From: Scatosoma sp045124465 | GTDB taxonomy: Bacteria; Bacillota; Clostridia; Christensenellales; Borkfalkiaceae | Assembly: GCA_045124465.1 (NCBI GenBank) | Contig: JBGVLV010000001.1 | Coordinates: 1 to 36,582, forward strand | Length of the DNA: 36,582 bases | Reading direction: 5' to 3' | Shown here: positions 15,952 to 23,535 of the stretch, in pieces | Position numbering within the stretch: the stretch's first letter is position 1 | Layout of the letters: every line of letters starts with the position of its first letter | The notes under the pieces: generated by a model | Database searches by the model: none | What the model was told of the DNA's origin: nothing | What the model saw: the letters and a program-made list of their open reading frames with translations, nothing else | Position numbers and translations under genes: made by a program

Positions 15952-16040
15952 TAGCTTTTATTGATACGGAAGAGGGTCATCACGATCACGCCCAAGTTCC
16001 CGCCGAGTACGATACCGATAGATAAGCCTAACCAAAACAT
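15951..16040 (-). CDS. 29-residue membrane microprotein (DUF3789-like)
   Basis: A short gene reading MFWLGLSIGIVLGGNLG then VIVMTLFRINKS and a stop. It is one transmembrane helix with glycine spacing (GxxxG-like GIVLGGNLG) and a basic end. A clear Shine-Dalgarno, AAGGGGGAAC, lies upstream of the ATG, and a perfect hairpin follows the stop. Composition and length match the DUF3789 family of tiny clostridial proteins as I remember it; their function is not known. It lies alone between the deacetylase and a plus-strand gene. Confidence 0.72.
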   Translation of the reverse strand: MFWLGLSIGIVLGGNLGVIVMTLFRINKS

Positions 16041-16174
16041 AGTGTTGTTCCCCCTTAAAAACGCTTATATAAGTATCTTCGTTTCCGTTGCGGAATATAC
16101 CGCGCGAAAAAAGTTCCTTACTATACTATACGCTTGCGCGCGGGGAAATCGTCACCTTTTCGGCGGCGTTTGGG

Positions 16175-16180
16175 TATAAT
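16175..16180 (+). promoter_or_regulatory. -10 box for the nitrilase-like gene
   Basis: Perfect TATAAT followed by AAAGGAGAAGGAGGAG and the ATG at 16201. The -35 position reads TCACCT and is poor. Expected leader about 14 bases. Confidence 0.55.
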
Positions 16181-16200
16181 AAAGGAGAAGGAGGAGCGGT

Positions 16201-16890
16201 ATGCGGATTTGTTTTGTCAGTAAAGGCACGCTCGGCGAGTTCAGGGAGCAAACGAAAGAAACGAAAGAAACGGAAAATGAAACCTTATCGGAAACGGAAC
16301 GGGCGGATATTGTCTTATTCGGGTTCGGCGGCGGCGTGGAAGTGAGCTACGAACGGGAACTCAAAGGCGAGACCAACTATTTCGAGGAGGCGGCGTTGCT
16401 TTCGAAGTCGGGCAAGAATATCGTTGTCTGCGGGTATACGACGAACGCGCGCGGGCATAAAAGAAGATCCGTTCTCGTGGCGGAGAACGGACGGCTTGCG
16501 GGCGTGTCGGATATGCTCAACGTGATAGACGGCGAGTGCGCGAGCGGCGCGGCGCTGCGCGTTTACGAAACCAAGGCGGGGCGTATGGGCGTGGTCGTCG
16601 CGGAAGATCTGAACTTTCCCGACGTCGTGCGTTCGCTCGCGATCTGCGGCAGCGATTTTATCGTCTGTCCGTTCGGGCGGTCGGAAAACGTGCATACTTC
16701 TCTACTCCGCGCGCACGCCTATTGTTACGGCGTACCCATTTTCTTTTGCGCGGACGGGTATTGCATGATCGCCGACGTTTCGGGTGCGATCGCCTTCGCC
16801 TCGCCGCAAAGCCCCGTTTTCGCCGATTTCAAACCGCGAAAGCAGTATCACTTAGTGGAAACGCGGCACCGCGGATTATTTAGGGAATGA
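16201..16890 (+). CDS. Nitrilase-fold protein lacking the catalytic Glu-Lys-Cys triad
   Basis: A 229-residue protein with the alpha-beta-beta-alpha layout of carbon-nitrogen hydrolases. ADIVLFGF (36-42) stands where ADxVVFPE is usual. KRRSVLVAENGRLAGVSDMLNV (88-109) aligns with the block that normally holds the catalytic Lys. GRMGVVVAEDLNFPDVVRSL (127-146) aligns with the nucleophile elbow GxxICYDxxFPE. Then come GSDFIVCPF, LLRAHAYCYGVPIFF and SGAIAFASPQ. The residues expected to be Glu, Lys and Cys read Phe42, Asp104 (or neighbour) and Ala134, so it should not be an amidase. Residues 15-33 are a charged low-complexity insert. A strong Shine-Dalgarno and -10 box argue that it is expressed. 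It may be a regulatory or scaffolding pseudoenzyme; the role is unknown. Confidence 0.7.
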   Translation: MRICFVSKGTLGEFREQTKETKETENETLSETERADIVLFGFGGGVEVSYERELKGETNYFEEAALLSKSGKNIVVCGYTTNARGHKRRSVLVAENGRLAGVSDMLNVIDGECASGAALRVYETKAGRMGVVVAEDLNFPDVVRSLAICGSDFIVCPFGRSENVHTSLLRAHAYCYGVPIFFCADGYCMIADVSGAIAFASPQSPVFADFKPRKQYHLVETRHRGLFRE

Positions 16891-16993
16891 AAGTCTTATA
16901 TACTTCGTAATACATCGTTGCGCTACGTTTTCCTCACTCGTGTACTAAACGTACATCTCCTGTCGGAAAGCCTCGCGCGCCTCGTCTTACTCG

Positions 16994-17235
16994 TATCTAA
17001 GCCTTTCGACGAGTGGCGTACTGTATCGAACTTCGACGGGCGAGCGGAAATCTCCCGTCGAAAATGCTCTTTCTTCTTGTCTTGCTCGTATCTAAACCGT
17101 TCGACGAGTGGCGTACTGTATCGAACTCTTTCAACGAGTAACGCTTTGTATCTAAATCGTTTGATGAGTGGCGTACTGTATCTAAGCCTTTCGACGAGTG
17201 GCGTTCTGTATCGAACTTCGACGAGTGGGGCTTGC
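16994..17235. repeat. Degenerate 30-bp tandem repeats
   Basis: Units begin at 16994, 17089, 17119, 17149, 17179 and 17209, the last being partial; 17024-17088 holds a diverged, longer spacer unit. Each is 30 bases, starting TATCTAA or TATCGAA and containing the core TTCGACGAGTGGCGTACTG. The stretch 16891-16993 before it has related, more degraded sequence and no gene. The array ends exactly at the smpB stop codon side. No tmRNA was found here, although smpB is adjacent. Confidence 0.85.
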
Positions 17236-17688
17236 TTAAAATCCCGCGTTTTTGATCTCGCGATCGACGGAACGTTTCACGTCGCGGTCGGCGAGCGCCT
17301 GTTTCTTGTCGTAAGTATGTTTGCCGCGGCAGAGCGCGACTTCCATTTTCACGAGCGCGTCTTTGAAATACAGTTTGAGGGGGACGAGAGTATAGCCCTG
17401 ACGGTTGATCTTGCCCGCGATCTTGGCGATCTCGCTCTTGTGCAGGAGCAATTTGCGGTCGCGGCGGGAGTCGCGGGTGCTGAACGCGTCCGATTTGTCG
17501 TATAAGGCGATATGCATATTTTTCACGGAAACTTCGCCCTCGCGGAGGAAACAGAAACTGTCGTTCATATTCACGTTCCCGAGGCGCAGGGATTTGATCT
17601 CGTTGCCTTCGAGCACGATACCCGCCTCGTATCGTTCCTCGATAAAGTATTCGAACGTCGCCGTTTTATTCGTCGCTATGATCTTCAT
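17236..17688 (-). CDS. smpB: SsrA-binding protein
   Basis: A 150-residue SmpB, the partner that loads tmRNA into the A site of stalled ribosomes. Family blocks are present: TATFEYFIEERYEAGIVLEGNEIKSLR, the LGNVNMNDSFCFL strand pair, and TRDSRRDRKLLLHKSEIAKIAGKINRQGYTLVPLKLYF (partial quotes). The C-terminal basic tail that enters the decoding centre is KQALADRDVKRSVDREIKN. Its ATG overlaps the rnr stop (ATGA), so the two are translationally coupled; RNase R degrades the non-stop mRNAs that trans-translation releases, which explains the pairing. The ssrA gene itself is not in this window. Confidence 0.96.
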   Translation of the reverse strand: MKIIATNKTATFEYFIEERYEAGIVLEGNEIKSLRLGNVNMNDSFCFLREGEVSVKNMHIALYDKSDAFSTRDSRRDRKLLLHKSEIAKIAGKINRQGYTLVPLKLYFKDALVKMEVALCRGKHTYDKKQALADRDVKRSVDREIKNAGF

Positions 17689-19814
17689 ACGTTATTCTCC
17701 GTTTGTGTGGCCGCGGCTTTGCCGAGCAGTCGGAACTCCGTTCTGCGCCGATAGAAATCCACGTCCACGACCTTGACTTTTAAAACTTCGCCGATCGTGT
17801 ACGTTTCCGTCCGACCGACCAGTTTGAATCTGTCGGGGTCGAATTTGAATTCCCCGTACAGCGTTTCGATGGGTATGAACCCCTCGATGGTGTTGGGCAG
17901 TTCGGCGAACAGCCCGAACGAGGTCACGCCCGAAACGACCGCCTCGTATTCCTCGCCGATACGTTCGCTCATATACATCGTTTTATAGAGATCGTCCACG
18001 TCCCGTTCGGCGTCCGCGGCTCTGCGTTCGCGTTCGGAGGACTGCGCCGCCGCGCGTTCGACGAAATCGCCGTAACGCTGTAAAGCGCGTTCGTATCCGC
18101 CGTGGAGAACCTCTTTGATGATACGGTGTATGCACAGGTCGGGATAACGGCGGATAGGGGAGGTGAAATGGCAGTAACATTCGCTCGCCAAACCGAAATG
18201 CCCCAAGTTCTCGGGCGAGTAGCGCGCCTTTTGCATAGAACGGAGCATTACGCGGTTGAGAACCGCGTACGCGGGGTGGTTTTCCGCCGCGCGCAACAGG
18301 TTCTGATAGTCGTAGGGCTTGACGTCGCTTGCCGAGAAACGGGCGGTAAGACCGAGGCCTTGCGCGAACGCGCGGAAGGCGGCCGCCTTTTCCTCGTTGG
18401 GCTTTTCGTGGATACGGTAGACGAACGGCGCCTCGATGGACTGCATATATTCCGCGACCGTTTCGTTCGCAAGCACCATAAACGCCTCGATGATCTGATA
18501 AGAGAACGCGCGCTCGTAGTCGGGAATACTGATCTCGTTCGTTTCCTTGTCGAAAAGTATCTTCGCCTCTTTGACGTCGAGCGTAACGCTGCCTTTTTGT
18601 TCCCGCTTTTTCTGTAAAATGCGGGTGAGTTCGGCAAACAGGAATACCATGTCTTTGACGTCCGCGTATTTTTCCGTCGTTTCCTTGTCCCCGTCGAGTA
18701 TTTTCGTGACCTCGCGATAGGTCATTTTATGCGCCGAACGTATCACGCCCTCGACGATCTCGCTGCTTTTGACCGTGCCTTTTTGATTGATACGCATAAG
18801 ACAGGAAAGGGTGAGCCGATCTTCGCCCTCGTTCAAGGAACAGATCCCGTTGGACAGGGCGCGGGGGAGCATAGGCAGAACGCAGTCGGGGAAGTACACG
18901 CTCGTACCGCGTTCGAACGCCTCCATATCCAAAGGCGAACGGTAGGCGACGTAGTGCGAAACGTCGGCGATATGCACGCCGAGGAGATATTCGCCGTTCT
19001 TCTTTTCAAGGGAAACGGCGTCGTCGATGTCCCGCGTGTCCTCGCCGTCGATGGTGACGATCGGTAGACCGCGGAAATCCCGACGATTTTCAATATCCTG
19101 CGGGGAAATGCCCTTGTTTTGTTGTTTTTTCGCCTCTTTCTCCACGTGCGGCGGGAACTCCTCGCGAAGATCGTACGAACGTATGATGGAGAGTTCTTCG
19201 GCGAAAAAGTCCTCCTCCTCGCCGAGCACTTCGACGATCTTGCCTCCGGGCGCTTTGCCGCGGGGATAAGAATTTATCTTCGCCACCGCTTTCACGCCGT
19301 TCGGTATATTGAAACAGTCGGAAAGAGGGATATAGATTTCCGTCGAGAATTTCTTTTCGTCGGGGAACAGATACCCCGCGCGGTTGTCGCGGCGGAACGT
19401 GCCGACGATCTGCGGATAACCGCGTTCGAGGATCTTGACCACGCTCACCTCGTCGCCCTCCGCGCCGTACGTTCTCATCGCCAGAACGCGGTCGCCGTGG
19501 AGCGCGCCGCGCAGTTTTCTGCGGGGAATGAAAAAGTCGTCGGGGTACGTTTCCCTGTCCTCGGGCATAAGGAATCCGAACCCGCGCTCGTTGCCCGAAA
19601 CGACGCCCTTTATCAAACCGAGTTGCTCGCTCGTCCCGTATCTGCCCCCGTCGTCGAGGTAGAGTTTTTCTTCCTCGACAAGCTCGTTTAAAAGGTCGGT
19701 AAGACGGGCTTTTTCACGATAGGGGAGCTTTAAAAGCTTGCATATTTCGCTCGCCGTTTTCCCCGCGAGCGTACCGTCGAGGAAACGTTCGAAAATTTGT
19801 TCTTTTGCGCTCAT
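17685..19814 (-). CDS. rnr: Ribonuclease R
   Basis: A 709-residue RNase II-family 3'-5' exoribonuclease that digests structured RNA. An N-terminal winged-helix segment (about 1-60) precedes cold-shock domains (RGFGFLMPED, FIPRRKLRGALHGDRV, AGYLFPDEKKFSTEIYIP). The RNB domain carries the catalytic acidic residues in TIDGEDTRDIDDAVSL and GVHIADVSHYV, plus the FTSPIRRYPDL segment. A C-terminal S1 domain follows (YEAVVSGVTSFGLFAELPNTIEGFIP). Length is typical. GGAGGT lies before the ATG. A terminator hairpin separates it from secG upstream, and no clear promoter lies in the 40 bases between, so expression may depend on read-through. Confidence 0.96.
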   Translation of the reverse strand: MSAKEQIFERFLDGTLAGKTASEICKLLKLPYREKARLTDLLNELVEEEKLYLDDGGRYGTSEQLGLIKGVVSGNERGFGFLMPEDRETYPDDFFIPRRKLRGALHGDRVLAMRTYGAEGDEVSVVKILERGYPQIVGTFRRDNRAGYLFPDEKKFSTEIYIPLSDCFNIPNGVKAVAKINSYPRGKAPGGKIVEVLGEEEDFFAEELSIIRSYDLREEFPPHVEKEAKKQQNKGISPQDIENRRDFRGLPIVTIDGEDTRDIDDAVSLEKKNGEYLLGVHIADVSHYVAYRSPLDMEAFERGTSVYFPDCVLPMLPRALSNGICSLNEGEDRLTLSCLMRINQKGTVKSSEIVEGVIRSAHKMTYREVTKILDGDKETTEKYADVKDMVFLFAELTRILQKKREQKGSVTLDVKEAKILFDKETNEISIPDYERAFSYQIIEAFMVLANETVAEYMQSIEAPFVYRIHEKPNEEKAAAFRAFAQGLGLTARFSASDVKPYDYQNLLRAAENHPAYAVLNRVMLRSMQKARYSPENLGHFGLASECYCHFTSPIRRYPDLCIHRIIKEVLHGGYERALQRYGDFVERAAAQSSERERRAADAERDVDDLYKTMYMSERIGEEYEAVVSGVTSFGLFAELPNTIEGFIPIETLYGEFKFDPDRFKLVGRTETYTIGEVLKVKVVDVDFYRRRTEFRLLGKAAATQTENNV

Positions 19815-19853
19815 AACAGCACCTCCGAAAAATATGTAAAGAGGTTTTGCAAT

Positions 19854-19883
19854 AAAAAAGGCGGCTTAAAAATCCAAGCCGCC
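19854..19883 (-). terminator. Terminator between secG and rnr
   Basis: On the minus strand GGCGGCTT pairs with AAGCCGCC over an 8-base loop and is followed by TTTTTTATT. It lies directly after secG and would terminate or attenuate transcription into rnr-smpB. Confidence 0.85.
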
Positions 19884-19901
19884 GAAAAAGTTCGTTTTTT
19901 C

Positions 19902-20213
19902 TTAAGTCCAAAGAGCCTCGATCTGCAATACGTAGAACGCGATGGAGAAGATCACGAGTACAACCAGACAGATCCACGTCCATTTCTTCATCTTCGCCTC
20001 GATCGACTTGCCTTTGTTCTTGCCGAAGAACGTTTCGCTCGACCCGCCGAGCGCGTCGATACCGCTCGAATTGCTCGGTTGCAACAGAATAAGTACGACC
20101 GCCGCGATCGCCGCGACTGCCATCACCGCGATCATCGAAATGCTCAACGCCATACGCAGCGTATAATATGCCTCGCCCTTAACGGGGATCAATAAATTCA
20201 CTAAATTCAACAT
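19902..20213 (-). CDS. secG: Preprotein translocase subunit SecG
   Basis: A small two-helix subunit of the SecYEG channel. The first helix is SMIAVMAVAAIAAVVLILLQ and the second WTWICLVVLVIFSIAFYVLQ. The conserved cytoplasmic loop between them has the family features SSGIDALGGSSETFFGKNKGKS. The ATG at 20213 gives 103 residues and has AAAGGA upstream; an internal ATG at 20153 would give the more usual 83 residues but has no good binding site. The secG-rnr-smpB order is common in Clostridia. It is read from the promoter at 20259-20287. Confidence 0.9.
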   Translation of the reverse strand: MLNLVNLLIPVKGEAYYTLRMALSISMIAVMAVAAIAAVVLILLQPSNSSGIDALGGSSETFFGKNKGKSIEAKMKKWTWICLVVLVIFSIAFYVLQIEALWT

Positions 20214-20258
20214 TGTATTTCAGTCCTTTTTAGCCGTTTTTCTTCAAAATACTAATTG

Positions 20259-20287
20259 ATTATAGCATACTTGCGAAAAGAACGCAA
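20259..20287 (-). promoter_or_regulatory. secG promoter overlapped by an inverted repeat
   Basis: Read on the minus strand: TTGCGT (20287-20282), a 17-base spacer and TATAAT (20264-20259). A perfect 9-bp inverted repeat, ATACTTGCG (20267-20275) and CGCAAGTAT (20283-20291), covers the -35 and most of the spacer. It could be an operator; on the plus strand it is followed by a T-run and resembles a terminator. Confidence 0.7.
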
Positions 20288-20316
20288 GTATTTTTTACGC
20301 GCTTTTGCGAAAAATT

Positions 20317-20844
20317 TCAGTTTTCTCTCCGGTTTCCGCTTTTTAAAAACTCTTTCGGGGTGCAACCGTAGAATTTTTTGAAATGCAGATAGTATTGCTG
20401 AGGACTGTTAAACCCGCATTCGTAGCACACCGCATAGACCTTTTTCGTTCGCAGAAGGGGTAACGATTTACGCACGCGGATCCCGTTGAGGTATTGCGGA
20501 AAACTCGTTTGGAAATGCCGTTTGAACAGCCACGAAAAATAATTCGGGGAATATCCGAACCGACTTGCGAGCGCGGAAAGGGTAAGCGGCTTGCCGTACT
20601 CCTCGTCGATATATTTCGCGATCTGCACGCCGTTTTGCGCGCGCTCGTAGCAATGTACGCAATAGGGAGGGCAGAGCATAAAATCCCCCGTTTGCAGATC
20701 GTAGCGTTTTCCGTTCAGCCACACCCGTTTTTCGCCCTCTACTACGTATAAAAACTCGATCGAGCGGTGCATGTGCGGGGCGCAAACGTTGTCGTCTTGC
20801 CGATAAAAAATTTCGCTGTCCCGCGAGGTTTCGAAATACGTCAT
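20317..20844 (-). pseudogene. AraC-family regulator with an internal deletion
   Basis: A 175-residue frame, where AraC regulators with this plan usually have 270-300. Residues 1-67 are the start of an AraC cupin (APHMHRSIEFLYVVEGEKRVWLNGKRY, GDFMLCPPYCVHCYE in parts). This runs straight into the helix-turn-helix domain (IAKYIDEEYGKPLTLSALASRFGYSPNYFSWLFKRHF, CYECGFNSPQQYYLHFKKFYGCTPKEF in parts). The roughly 90-110 residues of the linker and dimer helices are gone, in frame. It may still bind DNA, but sugar sensing and dimerisation should be lost. The ATG has no ribosome binding site and sits six bases from a -10 box. The divergent neighbour is a broken GH31 gene, so this was probably a sugar-use locus. 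Confidence 0.75.
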
Positions 20845-20850
20845 ATCCGT

Positions 20851-20879
20851 ATGATAAACGATCCGACGGCGTTTGTCAA
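20851..20879 (-). promoter_or_regulatory. Promoter of the araC remnant, start on the ATG
   Basis: On the minus strand: perfect TTGACA (20879-20874), a 17-base spacer and TATCAT (20856-20851), then six bases (ACGGAT) and the ATG at 20844. The geometry is identical to that of tilS and predicts a leaderless mRNA. Confidence 0.75.
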
Positions 20880-20942
20880 GTAAAATCGTAATATTTATGA
20901 TAAAAACAGGAAAATAAACGACAAAAACCGTTGAAATTATGT

Positions 20943-20948
20943 TATAAT
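20943..20948 (+). promoter_or_regulatory. -10 box of the decayed GH31 gene
   Basis: A perfect TATAAT, about 35 bases before the start codon at 20978. The -35 (GACAAA around 20920) is weak. GGAGG at 20968-20972 is a good binding site for the ATG at 20978. Confidence 0.45.
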
Positions 20949-20977
20949 AGACTTACAAAACTTTTTTGGAGGCACTT

Positions 20978-21768
20978 ATGACGCGCTTATCGGAACATTT
21001 GACAGCGAAAACGCGACCGCAAGCCAACGCCGCGCGGACGGGTATACGCGGTTTAACGTGTGGATACCCGAAGGCGTTTGGACGGATATTTTCACGGGGA
21101 ACAGATACGTTTCGCCCGCGGGCGGAAGTAAGCGCACGCTTTTGCGCCCGCTCGATTCCATTCCCGTACTCATTCGCGCGGGCGGCGTGTTGCCGCTTTC
21201 CGCGGATAAGGGAAATCATTGCGATAATCCCGAACGCCTCGACGTTTCCGTCTATACGGGCTGTGGAAAATACGCCCTCTTCGAGGACGGCAGAGAGCGT
21301 GAGGATACGCGCGAGGTATTTACCGATTTTCAAACGGAATACACCGAAACGGAAGGGGCAGGTATGCAAATACTCCGTATTTCCGCCCGCGGGGAGATCG
21401 GCGTTATCCCTGAAAACCGCGTGATCCGCGTTTTGTTTAAGGATATTCCCGACGGGGAAGTAGAGGTGTACGAAAACGGACAAAAGCTTTCGTTGAAAAA
21501 GGAACTGACCGATTGCGCGGCGGCAAAATTTGTTTTCGATCCGTCGGCAAGCTACGAAATAAAAGTGCGTTTTGCTTTGAAAACGGAGCTTGAACGGCAA
21601 AAGGAACGCTCGCTTGCCGTACTGTTGCGCGCTTGCGGGAACAACGGACGGAAATTCCATTTGTATAGGGATCTGCAAAAGGCGCAAACGCTCGACGAAT
21701 ACGTAAGCGTTATAGACGGATCGGACGTCGCGCCCGTCGTCAAGCTCCTCTTAAAAGAATCGCTGTAA
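20978..21768 (+). pseudogene. Glycoside hydrolase family 31 remnant (C-terminal part, out of frame with its start)
   Basis: From about 21040 to 21768 the frame encodes the distal part of a GH31 alpha-glucosidase/xylosidase: GYTRFNVWIPEGVWTDIFTG, LRPLDSIPVLIRAGGVLPLSADKG, then the C-terminal beta domain with LDVSVYTGCGKYALFEDGRE. The catalytic barrel, normally several hundred residues before this, is absent. The only good translation signal, GGAGG plus ATG 20978, lies in a different frame that stops at 21424. The GH31 frame itself has only a GTG at 21058 without a binding site. This looks like a large deletion that joined the original promoter and start to the 3' end out of frame. It faces away from the shortened AraC gene. 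It ends 26 bases before a strong terminator. Confidence 0.8.
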
Positions 21769-21794
21769 AGTCGGAAGTAGAATAAAATTCAAAA

Positions 21795-21836
21795 ATCCCC
21801 CGCTACGCTTTGTGCAAAGCGTAGCGGGGGATCGAT
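21795..21836. terminator. Bidirectional terminator, 17-bp perfect stem
   Basis: ATCCCCCGCTACGCTTT (21795-21811) pairs perfectly with 21816-21832 around a 4-base loop. T-runs follow on both strands (ATCTTTT on plus, TTTTTG on minus). It separates the GH31 remnant from the convergent gpmI gene. Confidence 0.92.
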
Positions 21837-21853
21837 CTTTTACCGTTTATTAT

Positions 21854-23425
21854 TTACTTGATCAGGGTCTTACCCGTCATTTCCTTGGGTTGCGGTACTT
21901 TCATAATATCGAGCAGAGTGGGCGCAAGGTCCGCAAGCACGCCGCCGTCGCGAAGGGTAACGTTCTTGTATTCCTCGGAAACGAGGATAACGGGAACGGG
22001 GAAGGTCGTGTGCTGAGTGAACGCCGTCTTGCCGTCGTCCGCGATCATCTGATCGGCGTTGCCGTGGTCTGCCGTTACGATCGCGCTGCCGCCCATCGCA
22101 AGGATCTTGTCCGTTACTTTCTTTACGCACTCGTCCACGGTATGCACCGCTTTCACCGCCGCGTCCATAACGCCCGTATGACCGACCATATCGCAGTTCG
22201 CGAAATTGAGGATCACGACGTCGTATTCGCCTTTGTCGAGTTCTTCCAGAACCTTGTCCGTGACGAGGTACGCGCTCATTTCCGGTTGCAGATCGTAGGT
22301 CGCGACCTTGGGGGAGGGAATGACGATACGCGTTTCGCCTTCGACGGGCGTTTCCAACTTCGCGTTAAAGAAGAAGGTCACGTGCGCGTACTTTTCCGTT
22401 TCCGCGATATGGAGCTGTTTCATGCCCAAAGAGGAGATATACTGGGGCAGAGTGTTGGTGATCTCGTCGGGCGGGAACGCCACGCCGACGTTCTCAAACG
22501 ACGAATCGTACACCGCGAACCCGACGTACGTGGGAGCGAGGAAACCCGTCTTTCTTTCGAAACCGAGCGTCGCGCCCGTCTTTGCGTCCGTAAAGGGGAA
22601 TTTCTCTTGCGAGAACATTCTCGAAATTTGCCGCGCTCTGTCGGGACGGAAGTTGAAACAAACGATACTGTCGTTCTTTTCGATGAGCGCTACGGGCTTA
22701 CCGTTTTCCGTGAGGTTGGTGGGGAGCAGGAACTCGTCCGTAACGCCGTTTGCGTAGGAGGCTCTCGCCGCGTCCGCCGCGCTGCCCTCGAAGGGAACGC
22801 CCGTGCCGAGCGTCAGCATATCGTACGCCTTTTCTTCGCGATCCCAGTTATTGTCGCGGTCCATCGCGTAATATCTGCCCGCGACGGAGGCGATCTTGCC
22901 GAAGTTCAGCTCGTCGAGCTTGTTTTGCAGGTCTTGGAGGAAGTCCGCGCCCGAAGTGGGAGCGACGTCGCGCCCGTCCGTGAACGCGTGGATATATACG
23001 TTGTCCAAGCCTTCCTTTTTCGCCATTTCCACGAGCGCGTACAAATGCTCGATATGGCTATGCACGCCGCCCGTCGAAACCAGACCGAACAGGTGCAGTT
23101 TTTTGCCGTTGTCTTTCGCCGCGCGCATAACGCGGAGGAGTTCGGCGTTCTTGAAAAATTCGCCGTCGCGGATATCTTTCGTGATCTTGGTAAGATCCTG
23201 ATACACGATACGCCCCGCGCCGATGTTCAGGTGTCCGACCTCGCTGTTGCCCATCTGTCCGTCGGGCAGACCGACCGACATACCGCTTGCGCCGAGGAGG
23301 GCGGAGGGATAGTTCTTTTTGAGTTCGTTGACGTACTTACTGCCGTCCGCCAAAATAGCGTTTCCCTTTTCGTCGGGATTGACTCCGTAGCCGTCCATGA
23401 TGATGATAGCGTAAGGTTTTTTCAT
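21854..23425 (-). CDS. gpmI: 2,3-bisphosphoglycerate-independent phosphoglycerate mutase
   Basis: A 523-residue enzyme that interconverts 3- and 2-phosphoglycerate using two metal ions and a phosphoserine. The catalytic Ser61 is in GQMGNSEVGHLNIGAG, the first metal Asp is in IIMDGYG, and the C-terminal metal ligands are in FANCDMVGHTGV and IVTADHGNADQM. DGRDVAPTSGADF is the conserved substrate loop. Length is typical (about 510). AGAGGT precedes the ATG. It is the last gene of a pgk-tpiA-gpmI run and ends at a strong terminator; a hairpin lies in the gap from tpiA. Confidence 0.97.
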   Translation of the reverse strand: MKKPYAIIIMDGYGVNPDEKGNAILADGSKYVNELKKNYPSALLGASGMSVGLPDGQMGNSEVGHLNIGAGRIVYQDLTKITKDIRDGEFFKNAELLRVMRAAKDNGKKLHLFGLVSTGGVHSHIEHLYALVEMAKKEGLDNVYIHAFTDGRDVAPTSGADFLQDLQNKLDELNFGKIASVAGRYYAMDRDNNWDREEKAYDMLTLGTGVPFEGSAADAARASYANGVTDEFLLPTNLTENGKPVALIEKNDSIVCFNFRPDRARQISRMFSQEKFPFTDAKTGATLGFERKTGFLAPTYVGFAVYDSSFENVGVAFPPDEITNTLPQYISSLGMKQLHIAETEKYAHVTFFFNAKLETPVEGETRIVIPSPKVATYDLQPEMSAYLVTDKVLEELDKGEYDVVILNFANCDMVGHTGVMDAAVKAVHTVDECVKKVTDKILAMGGSAIVTADHGNADQMIADDGKTAFTQHTTFPVPVILVSEEYKNVTLRDGGVLADLAPTLLDIMKVPQPKEMTGKTLIK

Positions 23426-23480
23426 TGTGTTACCTCTATGAGTGGATTTGTGCTTTAACGAATGGATAAACGGAAAACGG

Positions 23481-23517
23481 CGGGGGAGGTAACGCGTTCA
23501 ACGCATACCTGCCCCCG
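23481..23517 (-). promoter_or_regulatory. Strong stem-loop in the tpiA-gpmI gap
   Basis: CGGGGG pairs with CCCCCG, AGGTA with TACCT and GCGT with ACGC, forming a nearly continuous 15-bp stem. On the minus strand the following bases are GCCGTTTTCCG, a weak T-run, so it may be a leaky terminator or an RNA-stabilising element that adjusts gpmI relative to tpiA. Confidence 0.5.
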
Positions 23518-23535
23518 TGTTTTTTCTTGTCCGTC

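Noticed and set aside
16891..17235. tmRNA (ssrA) next to smpB
   Set aside because: The stretch is made of 30-bp repeats and their degraded relatives; no tRNA-like ends or tag frame could be found.
16994..17235. CRISPR array
   Set aside because: The 30-bp units are directly adjacent and degenerate, without unique spacers, and no cas genes are nearby.
20978..21424. A 148-residue protein from the good ribosome site at 20978
   Set aside because: It is the wrong frame of the GH31 remnant, with no family resemblance, and is probably only a by-product if translated.
22371..22386. Second parS candidate containing CACGTG in gpmI
   Set aside because: Only the six-base core matches; the flanks do not fit and it lies in conserved coding sequence.
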